Shown here one piece after another: positions 17,577 to 26,478 of a DNA stretch of 64,000 bases. Below the pieces are notes generated by a model. It had not been told where the DNA came from and made no database searches. It saw nothing but the letters and a program-made list of their open reading frames with translations. The stretch spans positions 62,001-126,000 of the forward strand of contig JAGGVO010000042.1 of NCBI GenBank assembly GCA_021157965.1, written 5' to 3'. The stretch is from Candidatus Neomarinimicrobiota bacterium (lineage in GTDB: Bacteria > Fidelibacterota > Fidelibacteria > Fidelibacterales > Fidelibacteraceae). How positions within the stretch are numbered: the stretch's first letter is position 1; each line of letters opens with the position of its first letter. A program made the position numbers and the translations under genes.

Positions 17577-19046
17577 TTACATCTTTTTTCGTGATTTATT
17601 TCTCAGCATTTTTTTCAGAGTATCAATTTCCCGGAATTCGTAAAAACGGAAGAGATAAAGAAGCAGCGGAAAGAGGGAAAGAAGGATCAGTTTTGCCAGG
17701 ATAGCCGATAAAAGAGAGAGGGCGGGTAAACATTGTATGGAAATATAAATCAGGGCTGCAGACAGAAACAATTTCCCCATATTCAGCCATTCGTAATGGG
17801 TTTCAAAATATTTTTCACTGAGCCAGGCACTGATACCTGAAGAAAAGAGAAACGAGAGAAGCGTGGCCAGGGCGGCTCCCTGCATTCCCCACCGGGGAAT
17901 CATCAGAAAATTCAGACCGATATTCAGTACAGCCGAGCCGAGAGTAATGTAGGCAATCATGGCTGTTTTAGATGCCATTTGAAGGGTCTGTTTAAAAATA
18001 AACCCCATTCCCCGGATAACCAGAGCCAGCAGAATGGTAGGAATAATGATAGAAGCGGCCAGATATTCATCATAAGTGACTGTCATCAAATTGACAAGAT
18101 CATAGGAAAAAACCGAGACCGCCAGGATAATCCAGAGGAAGACAAAAAGAAAATAATTCAGAAATTTCCTTATAATTCTTCGGATATTGGCAGCTCTGAC
18201 ATGTTTCCATATCATTTGCTGATAGGCATTATTGAACGAACGGATTAAAATAATATCCACAGCATTGGCAATCCGGTAACCGATATCATAAGCACCCACC
18301 ATTTCGAGTGTTGTGAGAAAACCAAGAATATACCGGTCGCCGATATTTAATACCCGGCTTGCTAAGCCCGAAAAAGAAAGAGGAAAGCCAAAACGGATCA
18401 TTTCTTTGAGTGTCACGGGCAAAAAACGGAAAGACATTTGTGACCATACAAAGGGGAGCATAAGAAAAAAAGTAAGCGCCTCCCCCATCAATTGTCCCCA
18501 AAATATGCCTAAGATTCCTTTTTCATATCGTACAATCATCAGGACCGTCACAAGAAGCTGAACTGCAAATTTCAGCACTGCCACAATAACATAGTAGACA
18601 GACTTCTCCCGAATCCGCAGGGTAAAAAGTGGAATCATATTCAGCACGGAAAGGGTAATGATGGCGGCGCTGAATTTAAAATAGATGCCCATAGCCGGGT
18701 TACTGAAAATCCCCCGGGCAAGATATCCGGAAAAAAAATAAAGCGGTAACGTAACCAGAATAACAATCAAAGCAGTAAACGTATATGCCGTAAAAAAAAC
18801 AGCTTTTTTATCCTGTTCACCCTCTTCCAGGTTCATCCACCTGAAAAGAGCATTGGGGAGCCCCAGATGTAAAAACCCCTGGCAAAACTGAATGGAGACA
18901 TCAAAAAGAGAATAAAACCCATAATCGGATATTCTGATCATGGATGTATACAGGGGGAGTAAAATGAGTCCAATCAATTTGGATGAAACATTTCCGATCA
19001 TATAAATGCCGGAATGTTTTGCCATGTATTTCAGGTGGTTTAACAT
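17577..19046 (-). CDS. Polysaccharide / lipid-linked oligosaccharide flippase (Wzx-like, MATE/MVF superfamily)
   Basis: 489 residues with about 12-14 membrane helices and the family opening SGIYMIGNVSSKLIGLILLPLYTSMI, then SDYGFYSLFDV. Proteins of this kind flip undecaprenyl-linked saccharides to the outer leaflet. A second diagnostic stretch is LNIGDRYILGFLTTLEMVGAYDIGYRIA. The C-terminus is very basic (RNKSRKKM). It is the last gene of a minus-strand polysaccharide region and is followed by the glycosidase-like lipoprotein gene 78 bases downstream. Divergent to it lies a sulfotransferase gene. No Wzy-type polymerase is obvious in the window. Confidence 0.88.
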   Translation of the reverse strand: MLNHLKYMAKHSGIYMIGNVSSKLIGLILLPLYTSMIRISDYGFYSLFDVSIQFCQGFLHLGLPNALFRWMNLEEGEQDKKAVFFTAYTFTALIVILVTLPLYFFSGYLARGIFSNPAMGIYFKFSAAIITLSVLNMIPLFTLRIREKSVYYVIVAVLKFAVQLLVTVLMIVRYEKGILGIFWGQLMGEALTFFLMLPFVWSQMSFRFLPVTLKEMIRFGFPLSFSGLASRVLNIGDRYILGFLTTLEMVGAYDIGYRIANAVDIILIRSFNNAYQQMIWKHVRAANIRRIIRKFLNYFLFVFLWIILAVSVFSYDLVNLMTVTYDEYLAASIIIPTILLALVIRGMGFIFKQTLQMASKTAMIAYITLGSAVLNIGLNFLMIPRWGMQGAALATLLSFLFSSGISAWLSEKYFETHYEWLNMGKLFLSAALIYISIQCLPALSLLSAILAKLILLSLFPLLLYLFRFYEFREIDTLKKMLRNKSRKKM

Positions 19047-19119
19047 TTCACATCATCATTTACAAAATGAAAAATACAATTTTTTTCCAGAGGTTAACAG
19101 TTTTAAGGTTTATGAACAA

Positions 19120-19150
19120 TTGTTACTTACACATATAATGGATAAATTTG
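19120..19150 (+). promoter_or_regulatory. Bacteroidetes-type promoter candidate for the plus-strand sulfotransferase
   Basis: TTG at 19120-19122 is followed after exactly 20 bases by TAAATTTG (19143-19150), a perfect TAnnTTTG box. The transcription start would fall at about 19155, right at the ATG at 19157, implying a leaderless or near-leaderless message. No Shine-Dalgarno sequence is present. A TATAAT (19134-19139) overlaps the region but lacks a matching -35 box. Confidence 0.45.
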
Positions 19151-19156
19151 CTTGTC

Positions 19157-19825
19157 ATGAACATGCTAAACCGCGACAGCCAGGCCGACAGGACACATGT
19201 CTTAATTCTCGGGGCGCCCCGTTCGGGGACATCCATTCTTGCCAGTCTGATCGGAGCACATCCCGATATTGCCCTATGCAGTGAGGATTTCAGCAATACC
19301 TGGACAACTGCAATCGGTAAACCTGTTGTCGGGAACAAACTCTGTGTACCCAATCAAATTCAGCTTACTGCAAAAAAAAATCTGATAACAGAACTCTTGA
19401 AACGCCTGGGAGTTTGGAAACGCTTTCCTTTGTCGTATTATTCTGTCAAAGATTATCTGAAAATCCCGAACCTGAAAATTATATTTATCATCCGTGACCG
19501 GAAGAAAAACGCGGAAAGTATGGCCCGCCGGGGTTCCATTAAACGGTATTTTCTGCTATTCAAGTGGAAACGAAAGCTGAAAGAAAACGAAATCAAGAAA
19601 ATCCTGGATCAGACATACATAACCAAAGAAATTCTGGAAAACCGCGAAAATGTCATGACTATCCGTTATAAAGATTTGATTCGGGAACCGGAAAAAACAT
19701 TGACATCTATTTTCAATTTTCTAAATGTTCCTGTAAAAGATTTACAATCAATCATTAAACAGGGCACCCGTTGGAACTGGATGTATTCAGACAGTTCAAA
19801 AAGTTTAGATACTTCGAAGATTTAA
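19157..19825 (+). CDS. Sulfotransferase-family protein
   Basis: 222 residues from ATG 19157; a second ATG is at 19163 and a TTG at 19148. The PAPS 5'-phosphosulfate loop is GAPRSGTS (residues 19-26), and the 3'-phosphate motif IFIIRDRKKNAESM lies near residue 107. The C-terminal part YKDLIREPEKTLTSIFNFLNV is typical of carbohydrate sulfotransferases. No signal peptide, so it is likely cytoplasmic and would transfer sulfate from PAPS to a sugar precursor. It is the only plus-strand gene in the first 50 kb, overlaps the next sulfotransferase tail-to-tail by 21 bases, and has its own promoter-like element. The acceptor is unknown. Confidence 0.85.
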   Translation: MNMLNRDSQADRTHVLILGAPRSGTSILASLIGAHPDIALCSEDFSNTWTTAIGKPVVGNKLCVPNQIQLTAKKNLITELLKRLGVWKRFPLSYYSVKDYLKIPNLKIIFIIRDRKKNAESMARRGSIKRYFLLFKWKRKLKENEIKKILDQTYITKEILENRENVMTIRYKDLIREPEKTLTSIFNFLNVPVKDLQSIIKQGTRWNWMYSDSSKSLDTSKI

Positions 19826-20794
19826 AACCAGCCGGTTATATACATACCGTACCAGATTTTCTCCCTTTACAGGCCTGTACAAACTCCCTTTCACCGAAAA
19901 AGGCTCATAGTCAAACATTTCAAGTAAAGCCCCATATCGTGTATTGATAATTGATGCTTCCACAGGTGAAATCAATTTTTTCCATTCCGACAGACGGCTG
20001 GAAGAAATACCTGTGAATTTTTCACCAGACGTACTGTTTCCATCCCATAACTTTCCATGAGACGTGGGGTATAAAAGATTCTCCTTAAAAGGTATTTTCA
20101 GCTTTTTACACAACCCTGTAAGTGTTTCCCGGGGAGAAGAAACAAGATCACAGTACCGGATCACGTGATAATCCGGAAGCATTCTTATATTTTTAAGAAG
20201 ATAATAATAGCTGTTGTCCATAGTCTGAATAACCCGGTCAATCTTTGGGAAACGGGTAGTTATATCCTTAAACCGGCGAAGACTCACAATATTGGCATAG
20301 GGATTCCGTACGATATGAATGAAAACAGCTTCGGGAAAAAGATATTTCAATTCCGCGGCAAATTCGGCATGTTCCACAGATTTTTCACAGAGCCATGTAT
20401 CTTCCGGAATATTTTTCCCGTTGTTATACGAGGCATACATTGCATTCCAATAAAGGGTAAAATCCCGTGCTCTGTGTGACACTTCACCGGAAATGTCTGC
20501 CATTTTTTCAACAAAACATGATTCATCAAACAGATCCGGTGTTACTGAATCCGTGAGAGGGTCATCGGCTGTATTGCACCGGAGGATCCATTCCCTGCAC
20601 CGCCGGATAATTTCTTCACGGCTCAGGTTTTGAGCAAACTGCCGTCGGTAATTATAGTGAATTTCATAACCAAAATGCTGAAAGGGGTGGGTTTCCACAG
20701 GCAACACTGTCAAACCGGGATGGCCGTCCAGCAGGCTGCGGACCAGACTCGTCCCGGATTTATGCAAACCAAGAATGAACAGGGGACCTTTCAT
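19805..20794 (-). CDS. Sulfotransferase-family protein
   Basis: 329 residues. The PAPS-binding loop GLHKSGTSL is at residues 9-17 and the 3'-phosphate motif FIHIVRNPYANIVSLRRF lies about 155 residues in, followed by YCDLVSSPRETLTGLCKKLKIPF. No signal peptide or membrane helix is seen, so it is a cytoplasmic enzyme unlike the animal Golgi enzymes. ATG 20794 has GGAGG four bases upstream and overlaps the stop of the upstream glycosyltransferase (ATGA), indicating coupling. It most likely sulfates the glycan made by this locus. Its similarity to the divergent sulfotransferase is limited to the motifs, so they are not recent duplicates. Confidence 0.9.
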   Translation of the reverse strand: MKGPLFILGLHKSGTSLVRSLLDGHPGLTVLPVETHPFQHFGYEIHYNYRRQFAQNLSREEIIRRCREWILRCNTADDPLTDSVTPDLFDESCFVEKMADISGEVSHRARDFTLYWNAMYASYNNGKNIPEDTWLCEKSVEHAEFAAELKYLFPEAVFIHIVRNPYANIVSLRRFKDITTRFPKIDRVIQTMDNSYYYLLKNIRMLPDYHVIRYCDLVSSPRETLTGLCKKLKIPFKENLLYPTSHGKLWDGNSTSGEKFTGISSSRLSEWKKLISPVEASIINTRYGALLEMFDYEPFSVKGSLYRPVKGENLVRYVYNRLVLNLRSI

Positions 20795-21870
20795 TTTTCC
20801 TCCGACAGAAGACCATATTTAATAAACACATCTTTTAAGGCTTTTTCACGGACTTCGAGACTATATTTTTCCTTGAGTTGCCGGAAAAATTGTTTCCGCA
20901 TTGCATCATTTCCGGTATAAAGAGCCTGAATTTTTCGTCTGCCCTCTTCCGGATTATCAAAATCCTCGATTATATAATCCGGAAAACCGTTCACCATTTC
21001 AGGAAGGGCTCCTGCAGAAGATACCAGAGGCAGGGCTCCGTAGGCACAAGCCTCCGCCACGCCCATACCAAAAGATTCAAAACGGGAAAACTGACAGTAA
21101 ACCGACGTCTTTTCATAGTATTCTGAAAGGGTGTCATGTGACTGGGGTGCCAGGACGGTCAGGTTTTCCGGTAAATTTGGTAGACCATCCTTAAAGGTCT
21201 GCTCCATGCCGATAATCATGAAAGGATAGTCCGGATTCATCCGGGCCATCCGGATAAAACGGTCAAACCCTTTAATAAGATAGCGCCGCCGGGTATTGCA
21301 ATATCCCACCGTCAATATCAGTGATTTCTTCGGTGTCCGTTCTTTCAGGCGAACTTCCGGAAATGCAATGGCATTATATATGACACGTCCGGAGTAAGGA
21401 CCCCTTTTTTTTGATTCAGCGGCCGCATAGTCCGAAACCGGTAAAACACAGGCAGCCTTTTTATACAAAAAACACACAATGCGGGAACGAAGGGGGTTCG
21501 TAAACACACCATAATGGTATTCGGGCAGCCAAGTGGTATCATATCCGCCCAGAACCAGAAACACCGGTTTTCGGAAAATAAGTCCCAAAAGCATGGGAAT
21601 CAAAGCATGATAATCGGCAAACCATATAAACAGGGCCCGGCTTCGAAGAATGGGAAGGGGTAACTGAAAAAGTTGTTTCAGCATACTTGCAGCTGTCCGG
21701 AAGCCGGCTGCCGATTTAAATCGACAGACACGAACTTTAAAAAAACGTTGTAAAATATCCACATCCTGAATGATAAAAAAACTCTCGTATTCATAACGGG
21801 GAGCGATAAAACAAAGAGACGGTATCTTTTTGTGGTTTTTCACCTGATTCAGCGGTTTTCTGATATCCAT
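20791..21870 (-). CDS. Glycosyltransferase family 4 (GT-B fold)
   Basis: 359 residues. The C-terminal Rossmann half has ILTVGYCNTRRRYLIKGFDRFIRMA, the nucleotide-binding turn after LTVLAPQSHDTLSEYYEKTSVYCQFS, and the Ex7E-type motif FESFGMGVAEACAYGALPLVSSAGALPEM. This is diagnostic of GT4 retaining transferases. It adds a sugar from a nucleotide donor to a lipid-linked or growing glycan at the inner membrane. A TATAAT (21916-21911) lies upstream on the minus strand. The stop overlaps the sulfotransferase start. Donor and acceptor unknown. Confidence 0.9.
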   Translation of the reverse strand: MDIRKPLNQVKNHKKIPSLCFIAPRYEYESFFIIQDVDILQRFFKVRVCRFKSAAGFRTAASMLKQLFQLPLPILRSRALFIWFADYHALIPMLLGLIFRKPVFLVLGGYDTTWLPEYHYGVFTNPLRSRIVCFLYKKAACVLPVSDYAAAESKKRGPYSGRVIYNAIAFPEVRLKERTPKKSLILTVGYCNTRRRYLIKGFDRFIRMARMNPDYPFMIIGMEQTFKDGLPNLPENLTVLAPQSHDTLSEYYEKTSVYCQFSRFESFGMGVAEACAYGALPLVSSAGALPEMVNGFPDYIIEDFDNPEEGRRKIQALYTGNDAMRKQFFRQLKEKYSLEVREKALKDVFIKYGLLSEEK

Positions 21871-21910
21871 AAGGAGAATTTACATTTCAGGAAAGAAAAT
21901 GTGCAGTATT

Positions 21911-21916
21911 ATTATA
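21911..21916 (-). promoter_or_regulatory. Possible -10 box for the GT4/sulfotransferase pair
   Basis: A perfect TATAAT on the minus strand about 40 bases upstream of the GT4 start. No convincing -35 hexamer lies 16-18 bases further upstream. The gap to the ABC ATPase gene is only 78 bases, so read-through is also possible. Confidence 0.25.
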
Positions 21917-21948
21917 TTGTTTAAAACAGGATGTTATCTGTTACCCTT

Positions 21949-22710
21949 TCAATACCTGCGGGTATCCAGCTGATCGTAGAGAGTATGCCACAAATCCATA
22001 AATTCCGGTGTTTCAGGCATACGGGGCTCCGGAAGGGGATTTTCCTCATAATATTTTATCCGTGCCGGGCTTAACGAGAGGACCATCACTTTTGATCCCA
22101 AAAGGATTGCTTCCTGCACATTATGAGTGATAAAAATGATTGTCGTTTTAAATTTCCGCCACAAGGTTTTCAATTCTTTTTGGAGGATGGATCGTGTCTG
22201 GGCATCCAGGGCACCGAAGGGCTCATCCATCACCAGAACCTTGGGGTTCAGGGCCAATGAGCGGGCAATGGCCACCCGTTGCCTCATGCCGCCGGAAAGC
22301 TGGTTGGGATAGGCATGTTTAAATTCAGAAAGATGAACCAGCTCAAGAAATTCTTCTGCCCGCCGTGTCAGTACTTTCATATCCCCTGAAACTTTATTCA
22401 GTTTCAAAGGATAGATGACATTTTCGATGACGGTTTTCCAGGGAAACAGTTGATTGAAATCCTGAAAAACCATGAGACGGTCCGGACCGATTCCGCTGAT
22501 GGGCTCTCCGTCCAGGAGGATTTTCCCCGAAGTCGGTTCTTCAATACTGCAGATACAGCGAATGAGGGTGGTTTTGCCGCACCCAGAGGGACCCAGAATG
22601 GTGAGAAAATCGCCGGAATCCACGGAAAAGGAGAGTTTATCCAGAACAGTAAAGGATTTACCTTCAAGAGAATACTGTTTTACAAGATCCTGAACCGTCA
22701 GATTACTCAT
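21949..22710 (-). CDS. ABC transporter ATP-binding protein, nitrate/sulfonate/taurine type
   Basis: 253 residues. Walker [10 protein letters not shown] is at 40-48, the Q-loop is [14 protein letters not shown], the signature is QLSGGMRQR, and Walker [13 protein letters not shown] with switch His in THNVQEA are all present. The FPWKTV Q-loop and the length fit the SsuB/TauB/NrtD group. It powers the neighbouring permease. ATG 22710 overlaps the permease stop (TGATG); an ATG at 22728 would add six residues. It ends the operon porin - binding protein - permease - ATPase. The substrate cannot be read from the sequence. Confidence 0.95.
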   Translation of the reverse strand: MSNLTVQDLVKQYSLEGKSFTVLDKLSFSVDSGDFLTILGPSGCGKTTLIRCICSIEEPTSGKILLDGEPISGIGPDRLMVFQDFNQLFPWKTVIENVIYPLKLNKVSGDMKVLTRRAEEFLELVHLSEFKHAYPNQLSGGMRQRVAIARSLALNPKVLVMDEPFGALDAQTRSILQKELKTLWRKFKTTIIFITHNVQEAILLGSKVMVLSLSPARIKYYEENPLPEPRMPETPEFMDLWHTLYDQLDTRRY

Positions 22711-23501
22711 CAAACACTCATCCCCCATTTCTTTACGGTTTTATTCTCCAGCGTTTTCAACAGAAATTCATCAACAAGCATACCGATAATAATCACAGAT
22801 ATCAGTCCGGCAAAAACCGATTCAATATCCATAAAATAGCGGGTTTTGTAAATAAACCAACCGAGTCCGCCCACTACACCGGAAGCGCCGAAAACCATTT
22901 CGGCAGATACCAGGGCCCGCCAGCTCCGGGCCCAGGCGATTTTGAGTCCGGACAGGATATACGGAAAAGCATTGGGGATCATCACAGCCCATATCAGGTG
23001 AAATTCACTCATACCGATGTTCCGTCCCAGTTCCAGCTGGATTTTCGGTATCGAGCGGAATCCTGCGAGGGAATTCACAATCAGGGGCCACAAAATAGAA
23101 TGAATGATGATGATGATAATGGCTTTGGCTCCCAGCCCCACCAGTAACATCACCACCGGCAGCAGAGCGATGCCCGGCAACGGATGCATGATAGACACAA
23201 TCACATCCATAATCCGGGCAAAAGTTTTGCTGATCATACAGAAGGCCGTCAGAAAAAAAGCCAGAACAATTCCAAGACCGATACCGCTGAAAATCAGATA
23301 AAGGGAAAATTTTATGTGCTGCAGTAACTCACCGGTTGTCAGGTTTTGCCACAGGGATTCCAGAACCCGTGAGAAGGGCGGAAAAAGTTTATCCCGGCCC
23401 GTCCACACCGGAATGTATTCCCAGAGAAAAAACAAAATCAAAATAAACAGGACTTTCGTGATTACGGTAACGCGCCGTTCCCGTATTTCTGATTTCAGCA
23501 T
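22710..23501 (-). CDS. ABC transporter permease, nitrate/sulfonate/taurine type (SsuC/TauC-like)
   Basis: 263 residues from ATG 23501, which starts 17 bases after the stop of the binding-protein gene. Six membrane helices are visible. The EAA-type loop for ATPase contact is ELGRNIGMSEFHLIWAVMIPNAFPYILSGLKIAWARSWRALVSAEM, read in shorter parts, and LPGIALLPVVMLLVGLGAKA precedes it. This pattern is standard for the BPD_transp_1 family members that work with NMT1/TauA-like binding proteins. It probably acts as a homodimer in the inner membrane. Confidence 0.94.
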   Translation of the reverse strand: MLKSEIRERRVTVITKVLFILILFFLWEYIPVWTGRDKLFPPFSRVLESLWQNLTTGELLQHIKFSLYLIFSGIGLGIVLAFFLTAFCMISKTFARIMDVIVSIMHPLPGIALLPVVMLLVGLGAKAIIIIIIHSILWPLIVNSLAGFRSIPKIQLELGRNIGMSEFHLIWAVMIPNAFPYILSGLKIAWARSWRALVSAEMVFGASGVVGGLGWFIYKTRYFMDIESVFAGLISVIIIGMLVDEFLLKTLENKTVKKWGMSV

Positions 23502-23518
23502 GCGTTCAGATCCCGTTG

Positions 23519-24484
23519 TTAATCTGCCCCGGCCGGATTCACCGTTTCCCAAAGCAGGTCTTTTACATTCTCCGTATTGCGGTCTACATATCCGGCTTCA
23601 TTCATAAAATCCAGAAATTTCAGCAAACCATGGGGGGTTTTACTGAAACGAACCCCTTCCCAGGTGGTGTATTTCATATACGTATCCCGATCCAAATTTA
23701 ATACCGGCGCCACATATTCTGCAGTTTTTTCAGGATTTTCATTCAACATGTCAATGGCTTCTTCCAGTGCTTTATATACTGCGTTGAATAACTCAGGATT
23801 ACGTTTTTTCAGCTGGCCGGTGGCAGCCGTTACCAAAAAGGTGAAATCACCACCGAAAGCATCCCGCGCATCAACCACCTGATGGATATCTTCCTGTTCC
23901 AACTCTTTAAAAATATAGGGAGGTGACGTAAAATGGCCGTCAATTTCCACCCGGTTGATCAGGGCATTGACCCCGTCGGGATGTGCCATGGCAATGATAT
24001 TATGATCCAGGGCTTTTGGATTTCCCAGTTCCTTTGATGCAGCCATGGAAAGGAGAATATGCTGAATGGAACCGGGCGACGGCAGCGCAATTTTCATACC
24101 GGGTTTGATATCTTGTAAGGTTTTGATGTTTTCATGATATGTCTGAAGTCCTAAAGGCATCTCACACAAAGCCGAAATAATTTTATAATCATAACCCTTT
24201 GCCCAGGCAATCAGATACGGAGGAACTCCCATACTTCCCACATCAATGTTGCCTCCGGCCATCCCTTCCCGGATTGCCCCTCCGGAACCCAGGCGTACCC
24301 ATTCAACCTGTGCATCGGGATAATATTTTTCAATCAGATTCAGTTCCTGCATTAAAATGACCGGGGCATACCCCAATCCAAACTGCTGGGCAACCACTAC
24401 CCGGTTCTTATCCATACTCTTACCGCATGAAAACAGAGATAAACTCAGGATAACCATAAACAAAAAAATGGCTGTTTTTTTCAT
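23519..24484 (-). CDS. ABC transporter substrate-binding lipoprotein (NMT1/TauA/SsuA-like)
   Basis: 321 residues with a lipoprotein signal; the lipobox ends LSLFSC at Cys20. The fold markers FGLGYAPVILMQELNLIEKYYP, GGAIREGMAGGNIDVGSMGVPPYLIAWAKGYDYKII and IALPSPGSIQHILLSM are those of the NitT/TauT-type binding proteins for nitrate, sulfonates, taurine or thiamine precursors. It presents solute to the adjacent permease. The upstream gene encodes a porin-like protein with 12 bases between, so this operon seems to cover both membranes. Confidence 0.92.
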   Translation of the reverse strand: MKKTAIFLFMVILSLSLFSCGKSMDKNRVVVAQQFGLGYAPVILMQELNLIEKYYPDAQVEWVRLGSGGAIREGMAGGNIDVGSMGVPPYLIAWAKGYDYKIISALCEMPLGLQTYHENIKTLQDIKPGMKIALPSPGSIQHILLSMAASKELGNPKALDHNIIAMAHPDGVNALINRVEIDGHFTSPPYIFKELEQEDIHQVVDARDAFGGDFTFLVTAATGQLKKRNPELFNAVYKALEEAIDMLNENPEKTAEYVAPVLNLDRDTYMKYTTWEGVRFSKTPHGLLKFLDFMNEAGYVDRNTENVKDLLWETVNPAGAD

Positions 24485-24496
24485 GTTACCACCCCC

Positions 24497-25543
24497 TTAT
24501 TTAAAAGCATATTCAATGAAACATTCAATTTTGTTCCGGGTATATTTCGTATCATCCGGACTGCCTTTCCACTGCCGGCGCCACGTGGGGCGAATCTTAA
24601 CCGATCCGGCATCTGAATTGTGTACCGTGATTTTATATTCCAGCCAACTGTAGAGATGATCTGTCGTGTTATCCCCGCTGTCCGTTACCTGGCCGTAATC
24701 GAAAAATCCCCGAAAGACACCGGGGCCTGTTTTACCGCGCACACCTATGCGACCGATCCATCCGTCATAAAACTCCTCAATGGTCACAGCAGCTTCACCC
24801 CAAACGGAATATCCGGAGACTTTACCCGACACAACCGCTCCGGCAGTCAAAGGATTGTAATTGGATTTCTTTGTACTCCACAAGACTTGAGGAACAATTT
24901 CCAGAGCCCCCAAATTCAGGGCATAATCTGCTCCAATGGTTATGCCATCGCGGTTTGTAATGGTTGAGTCACCGTCCAGATATACTTCCAGATTTGTGCG
25001 GTTTTCATCCACGGAAAAATAGGCTCTGGCCAGTCCGTCTCCCAACGTTTTATGTACCCTGAAACCGGTGTAGGCATTATTGTTGAAAATCAGGAATGGA
25101 ATATCCACCACTCGTGTGGGATAATAATGAATATCCCAGATTGTGTTTCCACCTTGCGGAATCCGCCCCAGATCAAATCCAAAATCCCCTTTTTTACCGA
25201 CATAAAGCCGGGTAAAATCCACGGAAGGCGATTGGGCTGATCCGTCAGACGAAGCAGAGGGAAGCCCTGAACCACTTCCCATTTTAGACCAGAAAGCCAG
25301 GGAATTATGGGAAAGTTGAATTTTGGCAAAATACCCGTTATTGATGTCCGCATTCAGATTAAGCCGGGCCCTGAACTGCAGATAGGCGTCACCTGTCCGG
25401 CTGTTTATTTTTCCATCACCGTCTTTATTAGTAATCAGATCAAAACGTGGCCGTATCCAGGTGTCTCCACTCAGACTGATTTCAGACCGGGCATTCCCTG
25501 CCAGCATGAGCCCTGCAAGAAATAACAACAACATTCTTATCAT
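24497..25543 (-). CDS. Porin-like outer-membrane beta-barrel protein
   Basis: 348 residues, ATG 25543 with AGGAG seven bases upstream. Signal peptide MIRMLLLFLAGLMLAGNARS. The mature part starts EISLSGDTWIRPRFDLITNKDGDG and continues as amphipathic strands with Asp/Gly turns, ending FIEYAFK with a penultimate Phe as in barrels. The opening resembles alginate-export / porin-like proteins that start with a repeated strand plus D-G-rich loops. It probably lets the substrate of the downstream ABC transporter cross the outer membrane. The gene lies 71 bases after the LysR gene. Confidence 0.75.
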   Translation of the reverse strand: MIRMLLLFLAGLMLAGNARSEISLSGDTWIRPRFDLITNKDGDGKINSRTGDAYLQFRARLNLNADINNGYFAKIQLSHNSLAFWSKMGSGSGLPSASSDGSAQSPSVDFTRLYVGKKGDFGFDLGRIPQGGNTIWDIHYYPTRVVDIPFLIFNNNAYTGFRVHKTLGDGLARAYFSVDENRTNLEVYLDGDSTITNRDGITIGADYALNLGALEIVPQVLWSTKKSNYNPLTAGAVVSGKVSGYSVWGEAAVTIEEFYDGWIGRIGVRGKTGPGVFRGFFDYGQVTDSGDNTTDHLYSWLEYKITVHNSDAGSVKIRPTWRRQWKGSPDDTKYTRNKIECFIEYAFK

Positions 25544-25614
25544 GAGAAATCTCCTCTTTTTTTTCAATTTGAAAGAGTATAGAGAGAAATGAAAGGGGAT
25601 AAAAATCTAAATAT

Positions 25615-26454
25615 TTAATGAGAGGGGGACAGATTATTTAATTTTTCGATAAGTGCCCGGATTATATCCCCGTACCGGGAGGATTCACCGGCTAAAAGCA
25701 AAATATTCCGATGGATCTGATAGGTATCTGAAACAACAATATGAGGATATTGCTCCTGAATGTTTTTCAGATAGGTTTCGTTGATAAAGAGTCCAAGCGG
25801 TTTCTGATTTATCAGGGTAAGCCGGTCTGCGGTTGTACCCATTTCGGCCACAATGTTTACATCTCCGAACTGTTCCAGATAATTCAGAACCACGGTATGA
25901 ATTCCTGAATCCTTCTGATCAATCACCAGGGGGATTTTCCTGATATCATGGCTTAGGGATTGATGGTAGACCAAAACGATGCGTTCATCTTTCAGGGGGA
26001 TTGCATCAATGTGCCGGGGAAGTTCCATATTTACACCGCCAACAATGGCCACATCCGCCTGATGGTCGATGATATTCCGGATGGCTTCATCAGACCGGCA
26101 TGTATACACACGGGGAAAAAGTCTTTTTTCCCGGAGCAGTTCATAAATGGGTTCAAGATAGAGATGGGTGGCCACCGTACTCAGATTTACGGTGAAATCA
26201 TTCATTCCTTCCAATCGGGCCATCAGTTCGTCATGATCCCGGAGTATCCGTTCACAATATTTATAAAAAACCTTGCCCTGGGGTGTAAAATGGTATTCGC
26301 CGTCGTAAGAATACAGGGTTATGTTCAACTCCTGCTGGAGTTTGTTCAAACGATAGCTGATTGTTGGCTGTGATAAATATAAATACCGGGAAACTGCAGA
26401 TGTATTACGTTGTATATAGAGCTGTTTATAAATTTTAAGGTCCAGCAGATCCAT
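25615..26454 (-). CDS. LysR-family transcriptional regulator
   Basis: 279 residues, ATG 26454 with GGGAGGG upstream. The N-terminal winged helix (about 3-62) reads LKIYKQLYIQRNTSAVSRYLYLSQPTISYRLNKLQQELNITLY, read in parts, with the SQPTIS recognition helix. The LysR effector domain follows from about residue 88. It likely controls the porin-ABC operon that directly follows in the same direction, with the effector perhaps being the transported solute. That the regulator is not divergent is somewhat unusual for LysR genes. It could be co-transcribed with the ATP-grasp gene 24 bases upstream. Confidence 0.93.
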   Translation of the reverse strand: MDLLDLKIYKQLYIQRNTSAVSRYLYLSQPTISYRLNKLQQELNITLYSYDGEYHFTPQGKVFYKYCERILRDHDELMARLEGMNDFTVNLSTVATHLYLEPIYELLREKRLFPRVYTCRSDEAIRNIIDHQADVAIVGGVNMELPRHIDAIPLKDERIVLVYHQSLSHDIRKIPLVIDQKDSGIHTVVLNYLEQFGDVNIVAEMGTTADRLTLINQKPLGLFINETYLKNIQEQYPHIVVSDTYQIHRNILLLAGESSRYGDIIRALIEKLNNLSPSH

Positions 26455-26478
26455 CAATCCCTCCCGGGTTTGAAAGGC

